Of a stretch of 64,000 nt of DNA, positions 37,462-45,885 are shown in pieces. The notes beneath the pieces were generated by a model that was not told the DNA's origin, did not search any database, and worked only from the letters and a program-made list of their open reading frames with translations. The position numbers and the translations under genes were made by a program. Positions within the stretch are counted from its first letter, which is position 1. Every line of letters starts with the position of its first letter. Location of the stretch: assembly GCA_041875495.1 (NCBI GenBank), contig CP112982.1, positions 1,922,001 to 1,986,000 on the forward strand, written 5' to 3'. The stretch is from Halomonas sp. CH40. Its GTDB lineage: Bacteria > Pseudomonadota > Gammaproteobacteria > Pseudomonadales > Halomonadaceae.

Positions 37462-37904
37462 GATTCCTCATTTTCAGCAGCCTCACCTGACCATACATTC
37501 AACACTTCAAATGTATAAATCAAAGGCTCTGGATTTTGGTCACCCTCTGCAGGTAGTACGATCTGAATTTTAAACTGACAATCACCTTCTTCTAGCGTTA
37601 TATCGGTATCAGTGTCTGATATATTTCGAAGAGGGTTTTCCACAGCATCAGAAAACCACTGCGTTTTCCAGCTTTCTTTCTCATCTGTAGGATCTATTTC
37701 ACAGTCATCAGCCGCAGCCCGAAGCTTCCATATACGTTGTTGAGCATCCATTGCAGCTACAGACACCAAAGCATTCTGGTAACCACTCACTGCACTATGC
37801 AAGGCATTAATTTGCAATGCAGCAGCGCCCAGCAAGCCAATGGAAAGCACCACCAGAGCAACCAAAGCCTCAATCAGACTGAAACCACTTTGCCTAACCT
37901 TCAC
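37458..37904 (-). CDS. pilV: PilV-type minor pilin
   Basis: 148-aa prepilin; leader VKVRQSG and mature FSLIEALVALVVLSIGLLG (Glu5 present) with the PilV hallmark LGAAALQINAL. The start is GTG at 37904 because a strong AGGAGGGG lies 6-7 nt upstream and the FimT gene overlaps by 11 nt. A longer in-frame ATG further upstream would add a basic extension unlike any prepilin leader. Minor pilins of this type prime pilus assembly at the inner membrane. Confidence 0.82.
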   Translation of the reverse strand: MKVRQSGFSLIEALVALVVLSIGLLGAAALQINALHSAVSGYQNALVSVAAMDAQQRIWKLRAAADDCEIDPTDEKESWKTQWFSDAVENPLRNISDTDTDITLEEGDCQFKIQIVLPAEGDQNPEPLIYTFEVLNVWSGEAAENEES

Positions 37905-38370
37905 GACGTACCCCTCCTGCCGGCGAAATAGTAACCACCTCAGTTTTATCGTCACCCAACCGGGAATGGTTTAGTTCTAACTGGCAATCACTGGTGCTAC
38001 AGCTTTCCATAGCGCCTAAAGAGTTAAAAACAACCTGTGAGATGCCTGTTAATGTAACGGCTTGTTGGCGGCCATTCGCCACACGTAGGGTTTCACTTGG
38101 GCTACCAAAAGAAACTCCGATATTCCAGGTATCACCACTGCTATCAATATCGACAGTGACATCAGCGCGCCGCTTTATCGCTTCACTGCGGGCAAAGCTG
38201 AGTACCGACACCACCTCATTGAGATCACTGCGCAGCTGCTGGCGGGCCAGAAAGCCGGAAAATGGCGGTGCTACCAACGCTGCCAGAATGCCTGCCACCG
38301 CCAGCGCTATTAGCAGCTCCAGCAGGGTGAAGCCTTTTACGCGGTGCTGTGGGGCAGTGAACTGCAGCAA
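37894..38370 (-). CDS. fimT: FimT/GspH-type minor pseudopilin
   Basis: 158-aa prepilin with mature start FTLLELLIALAVAGILAAL (cleavage after Gly13, Glu5 present) and the FimT/GspH pattern LARQQLRSDLNEVVSVLSFARSEAIKR. The start codon is TTG at 38370; the reason is a strong GGAGG 7 nt upstream. First gene of the fimT-pilV-pilW-pilX operon; in some bacteria the FimT equivalent binds DNA for uptake during transformation, which cannot be judged here. Confidence 0.82.
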   Translation of the reverse strand: MLQFTAPQHRVKGFTLLELLIALAVAGILAALVAPPFSGFLARQQLRSDLNEVVSVLSFARSEAIKRRADVTVDIDSSGDTWNIGVSFGSPSETLRVANGRQQAVTLTGISQVVFNSLGAMESCSTSDCQLELNHSRLGDDKTEVVTISPAGGVRREG

Positions 38371-38532
38371 CGGGTGCCTCCAAGCAAATATTAAATGAAT
38401 ATTTATATTTAGGCATATTAACAGGGATTTTGAAAGAGAAAGACGCGCCGGAACGGCCCGTTAAAAGGGGAATTAGGAATATCGCGAGAGCTAGGGCTAC
38501 CCCACCATTACTTGTTACGTAACAGGCAAGAT

Positions 38533-38931
38533 TTAATTCTCTGACAGCAAGGGTTCTGGCGCAGAGGTTACTTTCGAACAGCCTTTCAGCTCGATATCAA
38601 AGGTGTGTTCGCAGCGCCATTCGCCGCTGGAAGCACGGGTGAGAGTTACTTTCCCCAAATCTTCTCTATCAGCAGTGATGGTAGCGGTTTCGTCTTCAGT
38701 GACAACTTTAACAGCCATGCCAGCGCCCACAGTGCCCACCGTTGAGCCTACACCCAATATCTGTGCTTCTATTGGCGATTGAAGCGCTTTGGCGCCTGAT
38801 AAGGCGGCATTAGCATGGGTTCGTAGCTGATAATTTTGATACTTCGGCAGGGCAATAGCCGAGATAATGCCTATCACCGCTATCACTACTAGCACTTCAA
38901 TCAAGGTGAAACCGTCTTCATTGGGCTGCAT
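38533..38931 (-). CDS. Type IV pilin-like protein
   Basis: 132-aa prepilin with mature start FTLIEVLVVIAVIGIISAI after leader MQPNEDG. Similar in size to major pilins, with a Cys pair (WRCEHTFDIELKGCSK) that could form the D-loop disulfide. Lies 277 nt downstream of pilA, in its own AT-rich surroundings. ATG 38931 is preferred over a TTG at 38943, but the ribosome site is weak (TTTGG). It may be a second, alternative major pilin or a PilE-like minor pilin. Confidence 0.75.
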   Translation of the reverse strand: MQPNEDGFTLIEVLVVIAVIGIISAIALPKYQNYQLRTHANAALSGAKALQSPIEAQILGVGSTVGTVGAGMAVKVVTEDETATITADREDLGKVTLTRASSGEWRCEHTFDIELKGCSKVTSAPEPLLSEN

Positions 38932-39027
38932 GGCTGTAACCAAAGTATGATTTTATGCAAAATAAAAATTTACTTTATGTTACACCCCATAGTATTTTTT
39001 ACAAGGCCGAGAATGGTCTTTATAAGT

Positions 39028-39058
39028 AAAAATATATACTAATGTAGCATATATTTTT
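39028..39058. repeat. AT-rich inverted repeat between two pilin genes
   Basis: AAAAATATAT (39028-39037) and ATATATTTTT (39049-39058) are perfect inverted repeats with inner CTA/TAG pairing. The surrounding 277-nt gap (38932-39208) is over 65% AT. Candidate binding site for an AT-binding silencer or a weak terminator-like structure. Confidence 0.6.
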
Positions 39059-39142
39059 AAGTGAATTCTTTTAACGACACCTTTGATCTTTTAAAGCATA
39101 TTTCCTAATAAAGAAAGCTGCCTTGCCAGGCGACCCTGTAAC

Positions 39143-39171
39143 TAAAAAAATCCCACGCAAAAGCGTGGGAA
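39143..39171 (-). terminator. Intrinsic terminator of pilA
   Basis: On the minus strand: TCCCACGC, AAAA-type loop and GCGTGGGA, followed by TTTTTTT. The stem spans 39151-39170, about 38 nt after the pilA stop, and isolates pilA from the second pilin. Confidence 0.93.
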
Positions 39172-39208
39172 CAATAATTAACCACAATACAATTATTCAG
39201 TACTGTAA

Positions 39209-39607
39209 TTAACTTTCTGGAAAATCTACTGTAATGCCATCGCGTGCAGTTTCGACACCTGTAATAGAGATTGGTGTTTCAAGGAATTCATCTGGCCTAG
39301 GTATCTCACCAGTACAAGCGGAAAACTCGAAATTAAGAGTAGTCCAGGCACTTCCTATTTCGGTTGCATCTGCATCAGCTTCTAGAGTAGCAATAGTACC
39401 AACGGCGTCTTCTGCAGCGACAAGGTTTCTCGCAGATGCTAATTCTGCACGGCAAGCTTGCTCTGCAGCATTATCCAAATAATCATTATACTGCGGCACA
39501 CCCACCGCCGCCAGGATGCCGATTATGGCGACCACTATCAGCAGCTCAATCAGCGTGAAGCCGCTTTGGCGCTGACGGCGGATGTTACGAATTTGTGTCT
39601 TTTGCAT
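39209..39607 (-). CDS. pilA: Major type IV pilin PilA
   Basis: Major subunit of the type IV pilus, 132 aa. 16-residue leader ([16 protein letters not shown]) and mature [19 protein letters not shown] with Glu5; cleaved and methylated by PilD. Divergent from pilBCD, the standard arrangement in Pseudomonas-type gammaproteobacteria. ATG at 39607 is preceded by AGGAGAA; a longer frame start is unnecessary. Two Cys only (52 and 98). Own promoter and terminator are visible. Confidence 0.92.
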   Translation of the reverse strand: MQKTQIRNIRRQRQSGFTLIELLIVVAIIGILAAVGVPQYNDYLDNAAEQACRAELASARNLVAAEDAVGTIATLEADADATEIGSAWTTLNFEFSACTGEIPRPDEFLETPISITGVETARDGITVDFPES

Positions 39608-39661
39608 AGTGCGTTCTCCTGGCTCCATGGGGATGCGGAGCGTCTAGTATTAACAATTGTT

Positions 39662-39690
39662 ACATTAACTGAGATGCGCTAATGTTTCAA
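39662..39690 (-). promoter_or_regulatory. Candidate sigma-70 promoter of pilA
   Basis: Minus strand TTGAAA (39685-39690), 17-nt spacer and TAATGT (39662-39667). I see no sigma-54 -24/-12 site (GG-N10-GC) of the kind that drives pilA in Pseudomonas, which would be a difference in regulation. Confidence 0.5.
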
Positions 39691-39800
39691 ATGCTTTCCT
39701 TCCTTGTATCGGCCAAAAGTACCCGAACTTGAGCCGGGTGCGGTAGCCTCTTCGAGTATGGTACAAAAGACTTAATTACGCCTCTTTTGATGGAACCCTC

Positions 39801-41558
39801 ATGAGTCAGCAGCATCAGGAATCAACTCTTAGCCATGCGGCCGCGCGGGGTGGCCTGCGGGGTATCGCCCAGCGTCTGGTCAAGCATGGCCTGCTGAGCA
39901 ACGGCCAGGCGATTAACGCCGAAGCGGCAGCCGTCAGCCAGGATATTTCCATCCTGCGCCATGTGATTGATAACGGCCTGGTGAAACCCAACGATGCCGC
40001 CACTGCCGCTGGCTGGGAATACGGCCTGCCAGTGATCGACCTGGATGCGGTGCGCATCAGCTCGCTACCCCCGGTCGCGGATTACCCGGTGCGCATGTTG
40101 CGCCAGCTAACCGTGTTGCCGTTAATGCGCCACGGCCACCGCCTCACGGTGGCCGTGCCCTACCCCGCCACCCTGACCGAGCTGGATGAGCTTCAGTTTG
40201 CCACCGGTTTCAGCGTTGAAGGGGTACTGGCGCCGATTGATCAATTAAGAGGCGCGCTGGAAGATTATCTGGCCCAGAACGAAGCCAGCATGATGGACGA
40301 GCTGGACGGCGTGGATGATGCCGTCTCCGCGCTGAATTTTTCCCAGGCTGACGACCCTGCCGATGTGCCTCTGGATGAACTGGACGTTGAAAGTGACGAC
40401 GCTCCTATCGTTAAGTTCGTTAACAAAATATTGCTGGATGCGATTCGCCGCGGCGCCTCGGATATTCACTTCGAGCCCTATGAATCCCAGTTTCGGGTAC
40501 GCTTTCGGGTAGACGGCATGCTGATCGAGATCGCCCGGCCGCCCTTCACCATGCGCAACCGGATTGCTGCGCGTTTGAAGATTATGGCCCGTATGGATAT
40601 CTCCGAGCGCCGCCTGCCCCAGGATGGCGCCATGAAACTGCAGCTCTCCCGCTCCCGCGCGCTGGATTTCCGGGTGAATACCCTGCCGACGGTCTATGGC
40701 GAAAAAATTGTCATGCGCCTGCTCGATCCGGCGGCGGCACAAATGGGTATTGACCACCTGGGCTTTACTGAAACCCAGCGCCAGTATTACGAAAAAGCCC
40801 TGGAACAGCCCCAAGGCATTATTCTGGTCACTGGGCCGACGGGTAGCGGTAAAACCGTTTCTCTATATACGGGCATTAATATCCTCAACCAGACCAAGCG
40901 CAATATCTGTACCGCTGAAGACCCGGTGGAAATAAAGGTACCGGGCATCAACCAAGTGAATGTGCTGCCCAAGATAGGGCTGGACTTTGCCCATGCGCTG
41001 CGCGCGTTTCTGCGCCAGGACCCAGATGTCATCATGGTCGGCGAGATACGTGACCTGGAAACCGCCGATATTGCCATCAAGGCCTCCCAGACAGGCCATC
41101 TGGTGCTGTCCACGGTACATACCAACTCCGCCGCCGAAACCTTGACGCGCCTTTCCAATATGGGGGTGACTGCCTTTAATATAGCCAGCGCCGTCAGCCT
41201 GATTATTGCCCAGCGCCTGGCGCGCAAATTATGCAACAACTGCAAGACACCTATCGAGATTCCTGAACAGGCGCTACGCCATGAAGGCTTCAGTGATGAA
41301 CAGATTGCCAAGGCAACGCTTTACACCGCTAATGGCTGTAAGCAGTGTACCCAGGGCTACAAAGGTCGTACCGGTATTTATGAGGTGGTGCCTATTAATG
41401 ATGCCTTGAGTGAGCTGATCATGCGCGATGCCAACTCGATAGATATTGACCGCCAGATGCGCCTGGAAGGTCATTTCAACCTGCGCACCAGCGGGTTGAT
41501 GAAGGTCATGGATGGCATCACCAGCCTTGAAGAAATTAACCGCATCACGCGTGAATAA
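39801..41558 (+). CDS. pilB: Type IV pilus extension ATPase PilB
   Basis: Hexameric ATPase powering pilus extension, 585 aa. N-terminal MshEN-type domains (about 1-190). The catalytic domain has Walker A GPTGSGKT (345-352), Asp box, Walker B DPDVIMVGEIRD, and the C4 zinc motif CNNCKTP / GCKQCTQGYKGR. In operon with pilC and pilD (17- and 44-nt gaps). The retraction ATPase PilT is not in this window. Confidence 0.96.
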   Translation: MSQQHQESTLSHAAARGGLRGIAQRLVKHGLLSNGQAINAEAAAVSQDISILRHVIDNGLVKPNDAATAAGWEYGLPVIDLDAVRISSLPPVADYPVRMLRQLTVLPLMRHGHRLTVAVPYPATLTELDELQFATGFSVEGVLAPIDQLRGALEDYLAQNEASMMDELDGVDDAVSALNFSQADDPADVPLDELDVESDDAPIVKFVNKILLDAIRRGASDIHFEPYESQFRVRFRVDGMLIEIARPPFTMRNRIAARLKIMARMDISERRLPQDGAMKLQLSRSRALDFRVNTLPTVYGEKIVMRLLDPAAAQMGIDHLGFTETQRQYYEKALEQPQGIILVTGPTGSGKTVSLYTGINILNQTKRNICTAEDPVEIKVPGINQVNVLPKIGLDFAHALRAFLRQDPDVIMVGEIRDLETADIAIKASQTGHLVLSTVHTNSAAETLTRLSNMGVTAFNIASAVSLIIAQRLARKLCNNCKTPIEIPEQALRHEGFSDEQIAKATLYTANGCKQCTQGYKGRTGIYEVVPINDALSELIMRDANSIDIDRQMRLEGHFNLRTSGLMKVMDGITSLEEINRITRE

Positions 41559-41575
41559 CGTAAAGAGACAACGCC

Positions 41576-42802
41576 ATGGCGACCAAAAAGAAAGCCCGCC
41601 CAGAAATTCAGCTCTACCGCTTCAAGTGGCAGGGGGCGGATCAGTCTGGCCGTAAGCTGAGCGGTGAGGTGGTCAGCCGAAGCCAGGCCGCCGTGCAGGA
41701 TGAGCTGCAAAAACACAAGATCACCGTCAAGCGAGTGCGCAAGAAGGGCTCGCTTTCAGGCCGGGGCCGGGTTAACGCCAAGGATATCACCGTCTTTACC
41801 CGCCAGATGGCGACCATGATCCGCGCTGGCATCCCCATGCTGCAATCTCTTGAAGTGGTCTCGGAAAGCGTCAAAAAGCCCAGCATGGTTCGGCTATTGC
41901 AGGATCTGGCCAATGACGTGTCATCCGGGTCGAGCTTTTCCGAGGCGCTGCGACGCCATCCGCGCCAATTTGACCGCCTGTTCGTCAACCTGGTTGATGC
42001 CGGTGAGCAGTCAGGCTCCCTTGACCAGATGCTGGATCGCGTCGCCAGCTACAAAGAGAAGGTTGAATCCCTCAAGGGCCGGGTCAAGAAAGCCTTATGG
42101 TACCCGGCTGCTGTGCTGCTGGTCGGCCTTGGGGTAACGTCATTGCTGCTGGTCAAGGTGGTGCCTGAATTTGAAAGCATGTTCGCAGGTTTTGGCGGCG
42201 AACTGCCCGCCATGACCCAGATGACTATCCGCCTGTCTGAGGCCGCCCAGGCTTACTGGCTGCATGCGCTTGGGTCACTGGTGGGGGGGATTTACCTGCT
42301 GCGCATGGCCATGCGCCGTTCCGCCAAGGTGACCTATCGGGTTCACGCCATGATGCTGGGAATGCCGATTCTTGGCGATATTCTGCATAAATCCGCCGTC
42401 TCGCGCTTTACCCGCACGGTGGCTACCACCTACTCCGCTGGGGTGCCCTTGATAGAGGGGCTTTCCACTGCGGCAGGGGCAACCGGCAATGCTGTCTATG
42501 AGCGCGCCGTGGAGCAGGTGCGTCATGATGTCGCCACCGGCCAGCCACTGCACTTTGCCATGCGTATGACCAACCAGTTTCCGGCGCTGGCGATTCAGAT
42601 GGTCAGCATCGGTGAGGAATCCGGCGCCCTGGATGCCATGCTCAGCCGGGTGGCGGATTATTTCGAGGAAGAAGTTGATAACAAGGTAGATGCCTTGACG
42701 TCACTGATGGAACCGTTGGTCATCGTGGTGCTGGGCGTTCTCGTTGGCGGTGTGATTGTCTCCATGTACCTGCCGATTTTCGAGATCGGGACGGCGCTTT
42801 AG
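41576..42802 (+). CDS. pilC: Type IV pilus platform protein PilC
   Basis: Inner-membrane platform that couples PilB to pilin insertion, 408 aa. Two T2SSF domains (about 70-195 and 275-400; signature FTRQMATMIRAGIPMLQSLE and TRTVATTYSAGVPLIEGL) and three membrane spans (about 170-190, 220-240, 378-400). Its length matches the family. Confidence 0.95.
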   Translation: MATKKKARPEIQLYRFKWQGADQSGRKLSGEVVSRSQAAVQDELQKHKITVKRVRKKGSLSGRGRVNAKDITVFTRQMATMIRAGIPMLQSLEVVSESVKKPSMVRLLQDLANDVSSGSSFSEALRRHPRQFDRLFVNLVDAGEQSGSLDQMLDRVASYKEKVESLKGRVKKALWYPAAVLLVGLGVTSLLLVKVVPEFESMFAGFGGELPAMTQMTIRLSEAAQAYWLHALGSLVGGIYLLRMAMRRSAKVTYRVHAMMLGMPILGDILHKSAVSRFTRTVATTYSAGVPLIEGLSTAAGATGNAVYERAVEQVRHDVATGQPLHFAMRMTNQFPALAIQMVSIGEESGALDAMLSRVADYFEEEVDNKVDALTSLMEPLVIVVLGVLVGGVIVSMYLPIFEIGTAL

Positions 42803-42846
42803 TGGTGAGTCGTGAATTCAATGTTTGAAAATTCAACAGGAGAGTT

Positions 42847-43692
42847 ATGGAATCTTCTTGGTTTATCTGGCTGCTGGTGCTGATGGTTGGGCTGTGTGTG
42901 GGCAGCTTTGTGAATGTGGTGATTACGCGCTTGCCAGTGATGCTGATGCAGCAGTGGCGCAGCGAGGCGCTGGCGGCACTTGAGCAGCCTGAAGAAGTGC
43001 AGGAGCGCTTCAACCTGGCGTGGCCGGGTTCCATCTGCCCTGCCTGCCGCACACCAATTAAATGGCACGATAACCTACCGCTGATTGGCTGGCTGAAACG
43101 TCGTGGGCGCTGCGCGGCCTGTCATGGACGCATCAGCCCGCAGTATCCGCTGGTCGAGCTGGCAGGCGGAATCATTGCGCTGGCGACAGTGGCGCTGTTC
43201 GGGCTTACCTGGCAGGCGCTGTTTATTGCCGCTGCCTGCTATACCCTGCTGGCCATGGCGGTGATTGACCTGCGCACGCAGTTACTGCCGGATAACCTGA
43301 CGCTGCCGCTTTTATGGGCTGGTTTACTTTACCAACTGCTTTTCCAGCCCTTGATGCTGCCCGCAGCCGTGATCGGCGCCATGGCAGGTTATCTGGTGCT
43401 GTGGAGTGTTTACTGGCTGTTCAAACTGGTTACCGGCAAGGAGGGCATGGGCTATGGCGATTTCAAACTGCTCGCCGCCCTGGGTGCCTGGGTCGGCTGG
43501 CAAACCCTGCCGCTGGTGTTGATTATTTCTGCCGGAATAGGCGCCCTCTTCGGTATTACTTGGCAGCTTATGCGTAAAGACCAGCGCGGGTTGCCAATGC
43601 CTTTCGGGCCTTTTCTGGCGCTTGGCGGCTGGGTCGCCCTGCTGATGGGCGATACTCTGATAGCGCTTTACCTGACCGCTGTGGGTGTTTGA
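42847..43692 (+). CDS. pilD: Prepilin peptidase / N-methyltransferase PilD
   Basis: Aspartyl protease in the inner membrane that removes prepilin leaders and methylates the new N-terminus; it would process all the pilins in the neighbouring cluster. 281 aa, with the cytoplasmic C4 motif (Cys64, Cys67, Cys89, Cys92), catalytic Asp pair in AVIDLRTQLLPD and GYGDFKLLAALG. Multiple membrane spans. The GTGTTTGAAAGG at its end overlaps the ribosome site of coaE. Confidence 0.95.
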   Translation: MESSWFIWLLVLMVGLCVGSFVNVVITRLPVMLMQQWRSEALAALEQPEEVQERFNLAWPGSICPACRTPIKWHDNLPLIGWLKRRGRCAACHGRISPQYPLVELAGGIIALATVALFGLTWQALFIAAACYTLLAMAVIDLRTQLLPDNLTLPLLWAGLLYQLLFQPLMLPAAVIGAMAGYLVLWSVYWLFKLVTGKEGMGYGDFKLLAALGAWVGWQTLPLVLIISAGIGALFGITWQLMRKDQRGLPMPFGPFLALGGWVALLMGDTLIALYLTAVGV

Positions 43693-43706
43693 AAGGAGAC
43701 ATAGCA

Positions 43707-44318
43707 ATGATTGTTGGCTTAACCGGCGGTATCGGTTCAGGGAAATCCACCGTGGCCCGCGCCTTTGCTGAGCTGGGAGTTCCCTGGGTGGATGCCGACG
43801 ACGTGGCACGAGAAATCGTTGCCCCGGGCGAACCTGCCCTGGAGGTTATTTACAAGCGCCATGGCGACGCCGTCATCAACGCGGATGGCAGCCTGAACCG
43901 GGCGGCTCTGCGTGAGATTATTTTCAACCACCCGGAAGAGCGTACCTGGCTGGAAAACGTGACTCACCCCAGGGTACGTGAACGCTTGCTTGAGCATCTA
44001 GAGCGCCTGTCACAGCAAGGCGCGCCCTATGTGCTGCTGGTATCACCGCTGCTGTTCGAATCCGGCCAGCAGGCGCTGGTGGATATCACTGCGGTGGTGG
44101 ATATCCCTGAGTCGCTGCAGTTAAGCCGCACCCTGGCCCGGGATGGGGTGAGCGAACAACAAGTGCATGCTATTCTTGGCGCCCAGATGCCGCGTACCGA
44201 ACGCTTGGCACGGGCAGATGAAGTGATAGAGAACCACCGTGACCAGACGTATATGCGTGAGCAGGTCGCGGCGCTGGATGCCAAATGGCGCCAGGCGGTC
44301 TCATCAACTGACACATGA
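43707..44318 (+). CDS. coaE: Dephospho-CoA kinase
   Basis: Last step of coenzyme A synthesis: phosphorylates dephospho-CoA. 203 aa with P-loop GGIGSGKST (7-15), the [10 protein letters not shown] substrate motif and RMLARQ-type lid region (LAADEV-like: [11 protein letters not shown]). ATG at 43707 has AAAGGAGA upstream and is favoured over a TTG at 43689. Follows pilD, as in most Pseudomonas-like genomes (pilBCD-coaE-yacG). Confidence 0.94.
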   Translation: MIVGLTGGIGSGKSTVARAFAELGVPWVDADDVAREIVAPGEPALEVIYKRHGDAVINADGSLNRAALREIIFNHPEERTWLENVTHPRVRERLLEHLERLSQQGAPYVLLVSPLLFESGQQALVDITAVVDIPESLQLSRTLARDGVSEQQVHAILGAQMPRTERLARADEVIENHRDQTYMREQVAALDAKWRQAVSSTDT

Positions 44319-44575
44319 CACTTTCCCAACCGAGCCTTGTAATGCAAAAAGCTGCCAATGATGCCCCTCTTGAAGTCGCCTGCCCACAGTGTGCGCGTAA
44401 AGTTGTCTGGTCGACTGAAAATACCTATCGCCCTTTCTGCAGCAAGCGCTGCCAACTGATTGACCTGGGCGCCTGGGCTGATGAGTCGCACCGTATTGGC
44501 GGCGAGTCCGCCATGGATGAAGCCGACCTGGATACGCTGCTGCAACAGGCAGACCGTGACACACCTCTCAGCTGA
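44315..44575 (+). CDS. yacG: DNA gyrase inhibitor YacG
   Basis: Small zinc protein that inhibits gyrase by binding GyrB. 86 aa with four Cys ligands (Cys23, Cys26, Cys42, Cys46; CPQC and CSKRC) and the conserved [16 protein letters not shown] segments. Overlaps the coaE stop in ATGA. A second ATG nine codons on is possible. Confidence 0.92.
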   Translation: MTLSQPSLVMQKAANDAPLEVACPQCARKVVWSTENTYRPFCSKRCQLIDLGAWADESHRIGGESAMDEADLDTLLQQADRDTPLS

Positions 44576-44587
44576 AGAAGCCGCCCA

Positions 44588-45505
44588 ATGTCGATAAACG
44601 ACAACATCAATGCTCAAACCCCGCTTGATTACCAGCTGCGCCACGCCTTGGATCAGGCCTTTGATCACCTGATTGAAGCGCTTGAGCAAGTGGTGAGCTG
44701 TTTCCAACAGGGCCCTCAGGCGGTCTGGCGATTTGATGGTTCTTCTGGCAGTGGCTCATCCGCCAGCCTGGATGACAACACCGCCTGGCTGCGCCGTGCC
44801 TTGCTGGATATGTGGCATGAGCACGGCCAGGACGGGCGCGAAACGCGCAACTATATCGGCCTGATTGCTGCTGATGACACCCTGCTGGCGGCAGTCGATG
44901 AAGCCAATCTCGCCAAAGCCAACATCGCGGCCTGCCTGCAACGTATCAAGGAGCAGTCAGCCAGCCTGCTGGGCGAAGCCAAGGCGCAACTGCCCAGACG
45001 CCACCCGGATGTTGAACAGGTGCTGGAAAAGACCGGCCTGGCCCGGCTGCACCTGAAACAGTGCTGGCGCAAGCTACCCGTGGCTGAAGCGCCAGTATCA
45101 AGGGTGCGCTTTGCCTGGTACAGCAGCGGGCGTTCCATCAAGAAACTAAGCGTACGCGAAGCCGAGCAGAAGCTGCTGGCCTTTGATAATGAGGCGGATC
45201 ATATTCGCATTCAGCTGCGAAAGCTGGCAGGCATACCCAGTGGCGAAGTGCTTGCCCAGGTGCAGGCACAGGCGCCTTTGATGCGCGCCAACCTGTTTTT
45301 TACTGAGCCCCTGGAGGATGGGCATACGCGAAGAGCCTTAAATGCTGCCATGCCGATTTTTGTGCCTAGCAGCGATGGCCGCCTGCCGCATACCAATCAT
45401 CCGCCACCAACACCGCCAGAAACCCGCACACGGGCACGGCGCCGCGATGAAAAACTGGAAAGCGATGTCTTCTTACCCAGCCTGAGAGTTTTCCGTTATC
45501 GTTAA
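44588..45505 (+). CDS. Probable Tus-family replication terminus site-binding protein
   Basis: 305-aa protein, close to E. coli Tus (309 aa). The segment VRFAWYSSGRSIKKLSVRE (about 173-191) lines up with the Tus segment with RFGW and IIKNL, and the end (PIFVPSSDGRLPHTN, VFLPSLRVF) lines up with its C-terminus. The N-terminal half is not recognisably similar. If correct, it binds Ter sites and blocks replication forks in one direction. Tus is well known mainly in enterobacteria and on plasmids. Assignment rests on motif comparison from memory, so I am only moderately sure. It starts 12 nt after yacG. Confidence 0.6.
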   Translation: MSINDNINAQTPLDYQLRHALDQAFDHLIEALEQVVSCFQQGPQAVWRFDGSSGSGSSASLDDNTAWLRRALLDMWHEHGQDGRETRNYIGLIAADDTLLAAVDEANLAKANIAACLQRIKEQSASLLGEAKAQLPRRHPDVEQVLEKTGLARLHLKQCWRKLPVAEAPVSRVRFAWYSSGRSIKKLSVREAEQKLLAFDNEADHIRIQLRKLAGIPSGEVLAQVQAQAPLMRANLFFTEPLEDGHTRRALNAAMPIFVPSSDGRLPHTNHPPPTPPETRTRARRRDEKLESDVFLPSLRVFRYR

Positions 45506-45885
45506 GCACGCTTGCTGACAGGCAACGGATCTTTTGCCGCATTCGGCGCACGGTCTAATGGCCACTGCCCCAGGTCAACCAGCGTATAAATAACGTCCAG
45601 TAATTCTTCAGAGCTCAACGGCGCTGTGCTCAACAGGGCTTCCAGGCGCAACCTGAACTCTTCCGCTTGCTGTTCTTCAAAAGAGGGGCGCTGCGCTTCT
45701 TGCAGTTTGCGTTCATCATCTTCAAGTGTTGCCAATGAACGAACCGGCGGGCCAGTCGGAATATTCAGCTTGTTATTTGGGTCTTCCAGTTCACGAAGAG
45801 CCTTGGCAAAGGCATCATCAAGATCACGGAACTGACGCAACTTATCACGCTCATCAAGAGGCTTATGTGGTTTCTGGTATTTCAT
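45502..45885 (-). CDS. Conserved-looking protein of unknown function
   Basis: 127-aa soluble protein I do not recognise: basic N-terminus MKYQKPHKPLDERDKL, highly charged, Glu-rich helical middle (LATLEDDERKLQEAQR, EEQQAEEFRLRLEALL), then a short C-terminal domain (LSSEELLDVIYTLVDLGQW). No membrane segment. The ATG at 45885 follows GGAAG; the frame extends 27 codons further but without support. It ends 4 nt inside the end of the Tus-like gene (convergent). Confidence 0.65.
   Translation of the reverse strand: MKYQKPHKPLDERDKLRQFRDLDDAFAKALRELEDPNNKLNIPTGPPVRSLATLEDDERKLQEAQRPSFEEQQAEEFRLRLEALLSTAPLSSEELLDVIYTLVDLGQWPLDRAPNAAKDPLPVSKRA

Noticed and set aside
38225..38416. Minus-strand frame of 63 codons over fimT
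   Set aside because: Overlaps the start of fimT in another frame; no support.
39608..39800. Sigma-54 promoter for pilA
   Set aside because: No GG-N10-GC element found in the pilA-pilB gap; a sigma-70-like site fits better.
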